This document shows positions 7,924-16,810 of a DNA stretch of 64,000 bases, piece after piece. Made by a program: the position numbers and the translations under genes. How positions within the stretch are numbered: the stretch's first letter is position 1; the number at the start of each line of letters is the position of its first letter. Below the pieces are notes generated by a model, which had not been told where the DNA came from, searched no databases, and worked only from the letters and a program-made list of their open reading frames with translations. Source of the DNA: GCA-2715965 sp047608975 (GTDB lineage: Bacteria > Verrucomicrobiota > Verrucomicrobiia > Limisphaerales > JAYPXF01). Location: the NCBI GenBank assembly GCA_047608975.1, contig JBLFYM010000001.1, forward strand, positions 1 to 64,000, given 5' to 3'.

Positions 7924-9420
7924 ATGCAACTGAACAAAATACTGGCGGGAGTCGCGGTTCAACGCTCGGAAGGGGAGTTGGCGCGGGAGGTCTTGGGGAT
8001 TGTTCACGATTCACGGCGGGTGAAGCCGGGCATGGCCTTTGTCGCGGTCAAGGGGCTCGAGTGCGACGGCCACGATTACATCAGCGACGCGATTGACCGC
8101 GGTGCGGTCGCGATCATCTGTGAGCGAAACGGTTTTCAGTCGCACCGTGCGACCAAGGTTGTGGTGTCCGACACGCGCGCTGCGATGGCCCGGATGGCGA
8201 ACACATTTTTCGATCATCCGAGCCGCAAACTCAAAGTCATCGGAATCACCGGGACGAACGGCAAGACGACCTCGGCGTTCACCTTGAAGCGCCTGCTCGA
8301 AGCGCAGGGAATCCGGACCGGACTGATCAGCACGGTTCACTATGAACTGGGTGATCGAGTTCTTCCTGCGTCCCTGACAACACCCGAATCACTCGAACTT
8401 CAGGCCCTCCTGGCGGAGATGGTGCAGGCCGGATGTCAGGCCTGCGTGATGGAGGTGAGTTCGCATGCGATGATGCAGGAGCGCGTCGCCGGGGTGGAAT
8501 TCGATGTCGGCGTATTCACGAATCTGAGCCAGGATCACTTGGACTATCATCGGACGATGGAGGACTATTTCGCCGCCAAACGGGCCTTCTTCCGGCTGGT
8601 TGAAAAGAACCCCAATGCCATCGGAATCGTGATCAATGCCGATGACGTCTACGGGCAAAGGTTGATCCGTGATGCGGAGATTGAATGCATCTCTTACGGA
8701 ATCGACAACGAATGTCGGCTGCGATCGGAACGGATCGAACTTCGGAGCGATGGCTCGCTCTGCGAACTCCACACCGGGCAAGGGATCTACCATACTCGCC
8801 TTGCTCCCATTGGACGCCACAATATATACAATTCGATGGCGGCCCTGGGAGTGATTCAGCTCCTGGGAGCATCGGTCGATAAAGCGGTCGCGGACCTGCA
8901 GAAAATCGCGCCGGTTCCCGGGCGACTTGAGAAGATTCAGGCGGGGCAGAATTTTGACGTCGTGGTGGATTACGCCCACACCAGTGACGCCCTGGCGAAC
9001 GTGCTGACCACGTTGCGCGAACTGACTTCGGGTCGCGTGCTGGTGACCTTTGGCTGTGGTGGCTGTCGTGATATCGGCAAGCGAATTCAAATGGGTGAGG
9101 TCGCGGCACGGTTGGCTCATCAGACAATTGTGACGAGTGACAATCCACGCAAAGAAGCGGCGGCGGCGATCGCGGCTCAGATCCAGGCTGGGTATCGGAA
9201 GGTCCGGGCCGATGGTTGCCTGAGCATTTTGGATCGGCACGCCGCGATCAGTGAGGTGATTCATCGCGCGCTTCCGGGTGACACCGTTCTGATCGCCGGA
9301 AAAGGGCACGAGAGTTTTCAGGAATTGGCAGACGCGGTGATTCCCTTTGATGACCGCCGTCATGCCGTCCAGATCCTCCGCGAAATGGCGACCGATCGAC
9401 TTACTTTACACGCTGCCTGA
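7924..9420 (+). CDS. murE: UDP-MurNAc-L-Ala-D-Glu:meso-diaminopimelate ligase MurE
   Basis: Mur ligase adding the third residue of the peptidoglycan stem peptide. The 498-residue protein has the ATP loop 'GITGTNGKTT' near residue 108, the substrate motif 'TTPESLELQALLAEM', a carbamylated-Lys region, and near residue 407 'TSDNPRKEAAAAI'. The DNPR sequence is the known determinant for meso-diaminopimelate rather than lysine, although the usual following Glu-Asp-Pro is Lys-Glu-Ala here. It starts one base after ftsI and abuts murF. Confidence 0.96.
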   Translation: MQLNKILAGVAVQRSEGELAREVLGIVHDSRRVKPGMAFVAVKGLECDGHDYISDAIDRGAVAIICERNGFQSHRATKVVVSDTRAAMARMANTFFDHPSRKLKVIGITGTNGKTTSAFTLKRLLEAQGIRTGLISTVHYELGDRVLPASLTTPESLELQALLAEMVQAGCQACVMEVSSHAMMQERVAGVEFDVGVFTNLSQDHLDYHRTMEDYFAAKRAFFRLVEKNPNAIGIVINADDVYGQRLIRDAEIECISYGIDNECRLRSERIELRSDGSLCELHTGQGIYHTRLAPIGRHNIYNSMAALGVIQLLGASVDKAVADLQKIAPVPGRLEKIQAGQNFDVVVDYAHTSDALANVLTTLRELTSGRVLVTFGCGGCRDIGKRIQMGEVAARLAHQTIVTSDNPRKEAAAAIAAQIQAGYRKVRADGCLSILDRHAAISEVIHRALPGDTVLIAGKGHESFQELADAVIPFDDRRHAVQILREMATDRLTLHAA

Positions 9421-9423
9421 TTG

Positions 9424-10887
9424 ATGGAACCGAGAACCGTCCAATTCATTGTCGATGCGACCGGGGGGCACCTGATTACGGGTGACCCGACGCGGGTGGT
9501 GACACGGTTCTGTACGGATTCCCGGAAGCTGCAAAGCGGAGATCTGTTTGTCGCGATCCGTGGCGAACGGTTCGATGGTCACAAATTTGCCGCCGCGGCC
9601 TGTGAAGCTGGGGCTTCGGTCGTGATGGTGCAAACGGGTTGCGCCCCCAGTGATGCCATGGAGAGCGCGATCATTGAGGTTGCTGATACCCGCAGCGCTT
9701 TCGGTGCCCTTGCCGCCGCCTATCGTGCCGGGTTCGAATTGCCGGTCATCGCGGTCGCGGGTTCGAATGGCAAGACCACGACCAAAGAGATTCTGGCAGC
9801 GATGTTGCAGCAGGCCGGACCCACGCTTTGGAGTGAGGCGAGTTTCAACAATGACATCGGTGTGCCAACCACACTGCTCCGACTGGAGCACACCCATCAT
9901 GCCTTGGTTCAGGAAATCGGAACCAACCATCCCGGTGAGCTGCGACCGCTGATCGAAATGGTCCGTCCCCGATTTGGAGTCATCACCAGTATTGGTCGCG
10001 AACATCTTGAACATTTTGGCGATCTCTCAGGTGTGGTTGAGGAGGAAGGCGTGCTCGCTGAACTCCTTCCTGCGGAGGGCGCACTCTTTCTCAATGCGGA
10101 CAGCGACTATGCGGCTGAAATTCGGGATCGCACGACCGCCCGGACCGTGCTCGTTGGAACGGCCGAAAGCTGCGAATGGCGCATCGATTCGGTCCGCGTC
10201 GAACCGTTGATGACGCACTTTACCGTTTCAACGTCGGCACCCGGCTGGGCGGGTGAATACTGTGTTCCGATGCCCGGTGCGCATCACGCAACCAACGCCA
10301 CCCTGGCGCTGGCCCTCGCAGCCGAGTTGGGAGTTTCCAACGCCGCTGCTCGCGAAGGTTTGGAAAACGTCACTCCGCCTGCCATGCGCGCTCACTACTG
10401 GGAGGTGAATGGCGTTGGCGTCTTGGAAGATTGTTACAACGCCAATCCTGATTCCATGTCGGCGGCCATCGATACCTTGCGGGCCTTGCCTTGCAAAGGC
10501 CGTCGGTTTGCCGTGTTGGGTGACATGGCTGAACTCGGTCCGGATGCGGAGGAAGCCCATCGGGAGATCGGCCGGAGAATTGCCGAGCTGGGCATCGATA
10601 TCCTTTTTGCGGTGGGCGGCATGGCCTCCTGCTACGCCGGTGGAGCGCGGGCAGCCGGCGCGCCGGTGATCAGTGAATTTGACAATGCGGCCACGGCCGG
10701 CAATGCGCTGGTCCGTGCCCTTGGTCCGGATGACCTCATCCTGATCAAGGCATCCAGATCCGCCCGGTTGGAAAGAATTTCGACGCTGTTACGTGGGCAA
10801 CCCGGGGACGACCCAGTTCGTGACCATGAGCAAAATGCAAAAGACGAAGCCGATGGAGCCGTCATCCAGTTCGATGAACGAAACTGA
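9424..10887 (+). CDS. murF: UDP-MurNAc-tripeptide:D-Ala-D-Ala ligase MurF
   Basis: Adds the D-alanyl-D-alanine dipeptide to the stem peptide. It shows the Mur ligase P-loop 'AGSNGKTTTKEIL' near residue 117, 'SFNNDIGVPTTLLRLE', 'EIGTNHPGEL' and the C-terminal 'EDCYNANPDSMSAAID' and 'AVLGDMAELG' typical of MurF. A TTG at 9421 immediately after the murE stop is also possible, but the ATG at 9424 is more likely. The tail after residue 465 (GDDPVRDHEQNAKDEADG) is acidic and extends beyond the usual end. Confidence 0.96.
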   Translation: MEPRTVQFIVDATGGHLITGDPTRVVTRFCTDSRKLQSGDLFVAIRGERFDGHKFAAAACEAGASVVMVQTGCAPSDAMESAIIEVADTRSAFGALAAAYRAGFELPVIAVAGSNGKTTTKEILAAMLQQAGPTLWSEASFNNDIGVPTTLLRLEHTHHALVQEIGTNHPGELRPLIEMVRPRFGVITSIGREHLEHFGDLSGVVEEEGVLAELLPAEGALFLNADSDYAAEIRDRTTARTVLVGTAESCEWRIDSVRVEPLMTHFTVSTSAPGWAGEYCVPMPGAHHATNATLALALAAELGVSNAAAREGLENVTPPAMRAHYWEVNGVGVLEDCYNANPDSMSAAIDTLRALPCKGRRFAVLGDMAELGPDAEEAHREIGRRIAELGIDILFAVGGMASCYAGGARAAGAPVISEFDNAATAGNALVRALGPDDLILIKASRSARLERISTLLRGQPGDDPVRDHEQNAKDEADGAVIQFDERN

Positions 10888-10959
10888 TACCGTCGCGATC
10901 AGGAAACAACTCGGTGAGACCAGCGGGCGCGCCGCCGGCGGCGGCGGAATGACTGAAGA

Positions 10960-12108
10960 ATGTTTTACTATCTGAGCCAATGGCTATTGAACAACTCAGC
11001 CGGGACTGCATGGGCCGACCAATTGTCGGCGCTGCGGGTCTTTCGCTACATCACCGTCCGCAGTGCGGGTGCGGCGGTGACGGCGCTGCTGCTGAGTTTG
11101 TGGCTGGGGCCGAAAATCATCAGGTGGTTGAGGCGGCTCAAGCTCGGGCAGGAGTATCTGGACAAGGCGCAGGAAGCGGGAGCGGGCGCGGATACGCAGT
11201 TCTCAAAAATCGGCGTGCCAACAATGGGTGGTCTGTTGATCGTGTTGGTGGTGGATCTGACCGCACTGCTCTGGTGCCAGTGGAATCCGCTGGTCATCCT
11301 CACCCTCATCTCACTCGTGGTGCTGGGGGGGCTGGGATTCTACGACGACTACAAGAAGATCAACGAACAGAGCAGTGCCGGTACCGCTGCCAATGTGAAG
11401 ATCTGGGTCCAGACCGTGCTCGCGCTGTTTGTCGGGGTCTATCTTTGGATGAACCCGCAGACGCAAGATCTCATCACGGACGTTATGGTGCCGTTCTACA
11501 AGTATCCGCTGCTGCAAGATGCGGCCCTGATCGGATTGCTGATCACCGTCGCCGCAATTGTCGGCAGCAGCAACGCGGTGAATCTCACCGATGGTCTGGA
11601 TGGACTCGCGATCGGCTGCACGCTGATTGTGACCCTGGTTTTTCTGATCATGACCTACGTTGCGGGCAACGTGGTTTACGCGGAATACCTGCAGGTGCCG
11701 CACGTTCACGGAGCGGGGGAGTTGACGGTGTTTTGTTCCGCGCTGCTCGGCGCAAGTCTGGGTTTTCTTTGGTTCAACTGTCATCCCGCGCAGGTCTTTA
11801 TGGGGGACACCGGATCACTCGCCTTGGGCGGTGTGTTGGGAATCATGGCGGTTCTGATTCATCAGCCGTTCATCCTGATGATCGCGGGTGGCGTATTCGT
11901 GGCCGAAGCCGGATCGGTCATGATTCAGACCGGTTGGTTCAAGTATACCCGCAAGAAATATGGTGCCGGCCGACGGGTCTTTCTGATGGCTCCGTTGCAT
12001 CATCATTTTCAAAAGCTCGGCTGGTACGAATCGCAGGTGGTCACCCGTTTTTACATTCTTTGCATCCTTTGTGCTGTGCTCGCACTCGCCACGCTGAAGT
12101 TGCGATGA
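10960..12108 (+). CDS. mraY: Phospho-N-acetylmuramoyl-pentapeptide transferase MraY
   Basis: Makes lipid I by transferring phospho-MurNAc-pentapeptide to undecaprenyl phosphate in the inner membrane. The 382-residue polytopic protein shows the catalytic 'FYDDYKK' (Asp129, Asp130), 'NLTDGLDGLAIG', 'MGDTGSLALGG' (Asp283) and 'MAPLHHHFQKLGW' near the C-terminus, all diagnostic. The ATG at 10960 gives MFYYLSQWLLN, the usual N-terminus. The gap after murF is 72 bases. Confidence 0.98.
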   Translation: MFYYLSQWLLNNSAGTAWADQLSALRVFRYITVRSAGAAVTALLLSLWLGPKIIRWLRRLKLGQEYLDKAQEAGAGADTQFSKIGVPTMGGLLIVLVVDLTALLWCQWNPLVILTLISLVVLGGLGFYDDYKKINEQSSAGTAANVKIWVQTVLALFVGVYLWMNPQTQDLITDVMVPFYKYPLLQDAALIGLLITVAAIVGSSNAVNLTDGLDGLAIGCTLIVTLVFLIMTYVAGNVVYAEYLQVPHVHGAGELTVFCSALLGASLGFLWFNCHPAQVFMGDTGSLALGGVLGIMAVLIHQPFILMIAGGVFVAEAGSVMIQTGWFKYTRKKYGAGRRVFLMAPLHHHFQKLGWYESQVVTRFYILCILCAVLALATLKLR

Positions 12109-12137
12109 CAGGGAATTTCCCCACCAAAGACTGACTC

Positions 12138-13559
12138 ATGCGCGTAAAGAACAAACAGATCCTGATCGTTGGCCTTGGCATCAGTGGCGTTGCCGCCGCG
12201 CGGCTTGCGCTTGCGCGGGGGGCCAAAGTAACGGGCATTGATTCTGCCAATTCCGAAGCCTTGCAACGGCAGGCCGCGGAATTGCGTGAGGCCGGCATCT
12301 TCGTCGAACTCGGCGTACAGACTGTGCCCGATCGGGAGTTTGATCTCGCGATTGTCAGTCCCGGGGTGGAACCGAAATCACCGCTCCATCGGGCGCTTGC
12401 CGATCGCCGGATTCAGGTCATTGGCGAACTCGAATTTGGGCAGCGTGAGTGCGGTAAGCCCACCATTGCGGTGACCGGAACGAACGGCAAGACGACCACG
12501 ACCGAACTGATCAATCACATGTTGAACGCCTGCGGCAAACGTTCGGTGGCCGCGGGTAACATCGGCTTCCCTGTTTGCCGCGTGGCGCTGGAGGCAGGTG
12601 ATCTCGATTTTGTGACACTGGAAGTCAGTTCGTTTCAATTGGAAACAATTGAGTTCTTTCGGCCCACCGTGGGAGTTCTGTTGAACCTCTCGGAAGATCA
12701 CATGGATCGGCACGGAACGATGATTGACTACGCCCGGGCCAAAGCGCGGATGTTCGGCAATCAGCAGTCCTTCGACTGGGCCGTGATGCAGAGCGAAGCG
12801 CTGGCCTATCTGCGCTCGCAACAGATCGATGTTCCTTCGCAAGTGATCACTTTCAGTTCGAATCACCGGCGTGCGGATCTGTATCTGGATCGAAGTCTGA
12901 TTGTTGGAACCCTGCCGGATTGGGACGGTCCGTTGTTGGCGATGCAGCAGACTTCGCTGCGCGGCGCGCACAATGCGGAGAACGTGATGGCGGCACTGGC
13001 GGTGGGGAGGATTCTCCAGCTTTCTCTCGAAGAAATGGTGCGGGCCATCAAGTCGTTCAAGGCTTCGCCCCATCGCTGCGAGTTCGTGGCAGAAATTGAC
13101 GGAGTTCATTACCTCAACGACTCCAAGGCCACCAACGTCGACGCGATGATGAAGGCGATTGATGCCATGCCTTCGGTCAGTCCGGAAGATCCCAATATCT
13201 GGTTGATCGCGGGCGGGAGCGACAAGGGTTTTGAATTTCACGCTGCCGGACCGCTGCTCGCGCGCCGGGTTAAAGGCGTGTTTCTGATGGGAGAAACGGC
13301 CGGTCGTATGAAGGCCGCCTGGCACTTGTTCGCGACTTGCGTTCCCGTTGACGATTTGGCCGAAGCGGTCCGTCAGGCGGCCGAAAAAGCGGAACTCGGG
13401 GACGTTGTTTTGCTTTCTCCCAGCTGCGCCAGCTTTGACCAATTCAAGAGCTACGCCGACCGAGGTGACCGTTTCAAAGCTGCGGTCGACGAAATACGCC
13501 ATACCAAATGTGGTATTGAGCCAAAAAGGTCCCCTCAAGCTATTGTGTCTTTACTGTAA
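12138..13559 (+). CDS. murD: UDP-MurNAc-L-Ala:D-Glu ligase MurD
   Basis: Adds D-glutamate to UDP-MurNAc-L-Ala. Visible are the N-terminal nucleotide-binding fold 'ILIVGLGISGVAAARLAL', the P-loop 'VTGTNGKTTTTELI', 'LLNLSEDHMDRHG', 'YLNDSKATNVDAMMKAI', 'LIAGGSDKG' and the C-terminal 'LLSPSCASFDQFKSYADRGDRF'. At 473 residues it carries about 20 extra residues after the usual end (from about IRHTKCGIEP), and this tail lies in locally AT-rich DNA that also contains a perfect hairpin at 13501-13516. Confidence 0.97.
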   Translation: MRVKNKQILIVGLGISGVAAARLALARGAKVTGIDSANSEALQRQAAELREAGIFVELGVQTVPDREFDLAIVSPGVEPKSPLHRALADRRIQVIGELEFGQRECGKPTIAVTGTNGKTTTTELINHMLNACGKRSVAAGNIGFPVCRVALEAGDLDFVTLEVSSFQLETIEFFRPTVGVLLNLSEDHMDRHGTMIDYARAKARMFGNQQSFDWAVMQSEALAYLRSQQIDVPSQVITFSSNHRRADLYLDRSLIVGTLPDWDGPLLAMQQTSLRGAHNAENVMAALAVGRILQLSLEEMVRAIKSFKASPHRCEFVAEIDGVHYLNDSKATNVDAMMKAIDAMPSVSPEDPNIWLIAGGSDKGFEFHAAGPLLARRVKGVFLMGETAGRMKAAWHLFATCVPVDDLAEAVRQAAEKAELGDVVLLSPSCASFDQFKSYADRGDRFKAAVDEIRHTKCGIEPKRSPQAIVSLL

Positions 13560-13594
13560 ATTTGATAGAAATGCGGTTTACTTAAAAAATTGTT
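13501..13594 (+). promoter_or_regulatory. Possible internal promoter/regulatory segment between murD and the LysM gene
   Basis: ATACCA-AATG-TGGTAT (13501-13516) is a perfect six-base-pair stem inside the murD tail. It is followed by a segment (about 13540-13594) that is clearly more AT-rich than anything else in the cluster, containing TTGTGT (13543-13548) and TAGAAA (13566-13571) 17 bases apart, a weak match to a -35/-10 pair. No good ribosome-binding site precedes the LysM gene. Transcription from here is an inference. Confidence 0.3.
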
Positions 13595-14401
13595 ATGAGC
13601 ACATCCAACCCCCCCGGTTCAACCTTCGAAAAGGTCGCGCAGAAGAAGAACAATCTGCCGGTTCTTGTAATCATTCTGCTCGGCGTCCATCTGGTCGCCG
13701 CAGCGGGTTTGCTGTGGAGTGGGTGCAAGCCGCAGCCAGAACAGCAGGCCGAGGCGAATCCTCCCACGCTCCCGCCATTGGGAAATACGAATTCGCCGAC
13801 CGACAGTCTTTTCTTTCAACCGCTCGACCAGGCGGATGCCACCTCGACGGCGACCGTTCCGCCCACCGGACCCGGAATCGTAGCTGAGCAGCGGCCGGTC
13901 ATTTCCCAAGACATCGCACCTCTGCCCGGCCCGTCAACCGGAATGCCCGATCCGGCGGCTGATCCCGCACCTCCCGGTGGTAGAGTCCCGCATATCACAC
14001 CGCCGACCGTTCGTGCCGGAACCGGAGCGAGTGCAACGGCGGTGTCCACCGCCGCTCCGTCCGCTTCGCGAACACACACGATTGGTCGCGGCGATACCTT
14101 CTACAGTATCGCCAATGAATACGGTACGACCATGAGCGCGATTCAGGCAGCGAATCCGACTATCGATGCCCGCAAACTTCGACTTGGGCAAAAGGTAAGC
14201 GTTCCGCCCGCACCCGCCGCCGCGCGTCAGGTGCAGTCCAATGATTCATCGGTCTACGTGGTCAAGTCCGGCGACATGCTGGGCAAGATCGCCCAGAAAT
14301 TTAAGACCACCGTCAAACGGCTTCGTGAGGTCAACAACCTTCCCAGCGATCGCATTCGCGTGGGGCAGAAACTTAAGCTTCCAACCGAGGCACTCCGCTA
14401 A
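13595..14401 (+). CDS. Membrane-anchored protein with two LysM domains
   Basis: A 268-residue protein with a short cytoplasmic start, one hydrophobic helix (residues 21-43, LPVLVIILLGVHLVAAAGLLW) ending in SGCKP, a long Pro/Ala/Thr-rich linker (about 45-155), and two LysM repeats at about 157-203 ('HTIGRGDTFYSIANEYGTT') and 219-265 ('YVVKSGDMLGKIAQKFKTT'). LysM binds the glycan of peptidoglycan. The Cys after the helix could be a lipidation site, but Trp at -3 is a poor lipobox, so a plain membrane anchor is as likely. Its place between murD and ftsW suggests a cell-wall-sensing or septal role. Confidence 0.85.
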   Translation: MSTSNPPGSTFEKVAQKKNNLPVLVIILLGVHLVAAAGLLWSGCKPQPEQQAEANPPTLPPLGNTNSPTDSLFFQPLDQADATSTATVPPTGPGIVAEQRPVISQDIAPLPGPSTGMPDPAADPAPPGGRVPHITPPTVRAGTGASATAVSTAAPSASRTHTIGRGDTFYSIANEYGTTMSAIQAANPTIDARKLRLGQKVSVPPAPAAARQVQSNDSSVYVVKSGDMLGKIAQKFKTTVKRLREVNNLPSDRIRVGQKLKLPTEALR

Positions 14402-14413
14402 GGCACACATCGG

Positions 14414-15625
14414 ATGGCACGCAAGGCGAAGCGCAATCGTAAACCCGTAAACTCCACCGGTGCGTATCCGGTGCAGTCGCTCGGGAACGCGGATCTTCGT
14501 CAGGTTGCCACCGTCCTCGCCTTCGCGGTGGCCGCGCTGGTCGGCCTGGGCATGGTCATCCTCTACAGCGCCAGTATGAGCGACCAGGGCATGCGGTTGC
14601 TGGTAAAACAGGGGCAGTGGCTGGGCTTGGGGGTTGCCGGCTGCGCTTTTGTCGCGCTCGTCGACTACCGCGTCTGGCGGAAATACGCGTGGTGGATTCT
14701 GGCTGCGACGGTGATTCTGCTGGCGCTCGTACTTGTTCCGGGAATCGGCCACAAGATCGGCGGCGCCCGTCGCTGGTTCAAGATCGGGGGAATGAGTTTC
14801 CAACCTTCCGAGCTGGCCAAGATTGCGATGCTGATCTGGGCGGCTTTTTACTGCGAGTGGCAGACCCGGAACATGAAGAAATTCAAAGAGGGAATTCTGT
14901 ATCCCTCAGTCGTGTTGGGCGCGGTGATGGCACTGATTCTCGTTGAACCAGATCGTGGCACGTTCATTCTGATGTGCGCGGTGTGTGCGGGGGTTCTCTG
15001 TGTGGGCGGCGTGAAACTTTACTACCTCGCGGTGCCGGTCCTGATAGGTGCGGGATCCGTGGGTTATCTGCTCGCCACTGATCCGTTGCGGATGCGCCGG
15101 ATCACCAGTTGGTTGCGGCCGGAGGAAACCCGGGACGGCACCGGCTATCAGGCTTATCAATCCATGATCGCGCTGGGTTCCGGCGGCGTGAACGGTGTGG
15201 GGCTCGGTGATGGCCGGCAAAAAATGGGTTTTGTTCCGGAGAACCTGACCGACTTCATTTTCTCGGTGATTGGTGAAGAACTGGGCCTGATCGCCACCCT
15301 GAGTGTGTTGCTCGGATTCACCCTGATCACCATCTGCGGCATGACCATTGCGTGGAAAGCGCGTGATCGGTTTGGTTACTTTCTGGCTACGGGGATCACG
15401 CTGCTCATTGGTGCCCAGGCCTGCGTGAACATCGGGGTCGTCACGAGCGCGTTACCGAACAAGGGTATGTCACTGCCGTTCATCAGCTACGGCGGATCCA
15501 ATCTTTTGATGATGCTCGTCTGCGTCGGATTGCTCATCAGCGTTGCCCGGCAAGCGAGCGACGACGCGGTCGTGGTCGATGAAGATTCCTCGGACACAGT
15601 ATTCATGGCGGCGGCGGCGACCTAA
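14414..15625 (+). CDS. ftsW: Septal peptidoglycan polymerase FtsW (SEDS family)
   Basis: SEDS glycosyltransferase that polymerises lipid II at the septum in a complex with FtsI. The 403-residue protein has about ten membrane helices and family motifs 'GGARRWFKIGGMSFQPSELAKIA', 'LVEPDRGTFIL', 'GVGLGDGRQKMGFVPENLTDFIFSVIGEELG' and 'ALPNKGMSLPFISYGGSNLL'. A basic 30-residue N-terminus precedes the first helix. Its stop codon is directly followed by the murG start. Confidence 0.97.
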   Translation: MARKAKRNRKPVNSTGAYPVQSLGNADLRQVATVLAFAVAALVGLGMVILYSASMSDQGMRLLVKQGQWLGLGVAGCAFVALVDYRVWRKYAWWILAATVILLALVLVPGIGHKIGGARRWFKIGGMSFQPSELAKIAMLIWAAFYCEWQTRNMKKFKEGILYPSVVLGAVMALILVEPDRGTFILMCAVCAGVLCVGGVKLYYLAVPVLIGAGSVGYLLATDPLRMRRITSWLRPEETRDGTGYQAYQSMIALGSGGVNGVGLGDGRQKMGFVPENLTDFIFSVIGEELGLIATLSVLLGFTLITICGMTIAWKARDRFGYFLATGITLLIGAQACVNIGVVTSALPNKGMSLPFISYGGSNLLMMLVCVGLLISVARQASDDAVVVDEDSSDTVFMAAAAT

Positions 15626-16810
15626 ATGAGAAGGCGGAATTCCAATCTGGTCGCGATCGCCTGTGGTGGAACCGGTGGTCATCTGTTCCCCGGGGTGGCG
15701 GTGGGCCACGAATTGGTCAGGAAGGGTTGTGAAGTAACTCTGCTGGTTTCACCGAAGGAAGTGGATCAGCAGGCGGTGAAATACGTCGTTGGCATGGACG
15801 TCGAAACGCTTCCCGCAGTCGCCCTGCAGGATAGGAAATATTGGCGATTTGCGGCCGGCTTTGGCAAGGCGTTGGCGGCGTCGCTGAAACTATTGCGCCA
15901 GAAAAGGCCGGGCGCGGTGTTGGCGATGGGCGGCTTCACTTCGGCTCCGCCCGTCGTTGCCGGGAGAATTCTTGGAGCCAAGACTTTCCTGCACGAATCC
16001 AATGCGATCCCGGGACGCGCAAATCGTTTTCTGGCGCCAATCGTGTCGCGCGCGTTTGTCGGCTTCAGTGAGGCGGGCAATCAGTTGAAGACCCGACGCA
16101 TCACTGTCACCGGCACGCCGGTGCGTGAGCAGTTTCAAAGTGTGATCACTGAAACCTGTCGTCGGGTAATGGGATTGCAACCGGATCGTCCGACACTTCT
16201 GATCATGGGCGGCAGTCAAGGCGCTCGCGGCGTGAATGAACTCGCGATGTCAGCGTTGCCGGCACTTCGCGAGCAACGTTCGGATCTGCAGTTTCTTTGG
16301 TTGGCCGGCAATCAGGACGTCGCCCGGGTGCGCGAATTCTGTCGGGCCGGTGGGCATCCGGTGGTCGTGCGGAAATTCCTTCCAGAAATGGAGTTGGCCT
16401 ATGGCGCAGCGACCGTTGCCGTTGCCCGGTCGGGCGCTTCGACGTTAAGTGAACTGGCGGCCATGCGGGTGCCTTCGATCCTGATCCCGCTGCCTGGCTC
16501 GGCGGACAATCATCAACACCACAACGCCTTGAACTTTGAGCAGACCGGCGCGGCGCGCCTGCTCAAACAGGGAACTGCGACGCCGGAGAAATTTGGCGAT
16601 TGGGTAGACGGACTGATTGCGGACGAGGCGGCGCGGGCGGCCATGCAAGTCGCCTTGGAACAGTGGCATCACCGGGATGCGGCGGCGGTGATCGCCAGCC
16701 GGATTTTACAGGAACTGGGGCATTCGAATGCCTCTGACAACACGAATCGTAGTGGGGACAACGACAACCTTGAACCAATGCAAGCTGCCCTCCGTCTCGC
16801 CGTGCAATGA
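15626..16810 (+). CDS. murG: UDP-GlcNAc:lipid I GlcNAc transferase MurG
   Basis: Peripheral membrane GT-B glycosyltransferase converting lipid I to lipid II. The N-terminal loop 'CGGTGGHLFPGVAVG' binds the acceptor, and the C-terminal half shows 'LLIMGGSQGARGVNE' and the donor motif 'ARSGASTLSELAAM' followed by 'DNHQHHNA'. About 394 residues including a tail of roughly 30 after the usual end. The last four bases overlap the start of murC-murB (ATGA). Confidence 0.97.
   Translation: MRRRNSNLVAIACGGTGGHLFPGVAVGHELVRKGCEVTLLVSPKEVDQQAVKYVVGMDVETLPAVALQDRKYWRFAAGFGKALAASLKLLRQKRPGAVLAMGGFTSAPPVVAGRILGAKTFLHESNAIPGRANRFLAPIVSRAFVGFSEAGNQLKTRRITVTGTPVREQFQSVITETCRRVMGLQPDRPTLLIMGGSQGARGVNELAMSALPALREQRSDLQFLWLAGNQDVARVREFCRAGGHPVVVRKFLPEMELAYGAATVAVARSGASTLSELAAMRVPSILIPLPGSADNHQHHNALNFEQTGAARLLKQGTATPEKFGDWVDGLIADEAARAAMQVALEQWHHRDAAAVIASRILQELGHSNASDNTNRSGDNDNLEPMQAALRLAVQ

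Noticed and set aside
12378..13538. Long minus-strand open frame (386 codons) antisense to murD
   Set aside because: It mirrors murD's codon pattern, has no recognisable domain or start context, and murD is certain.
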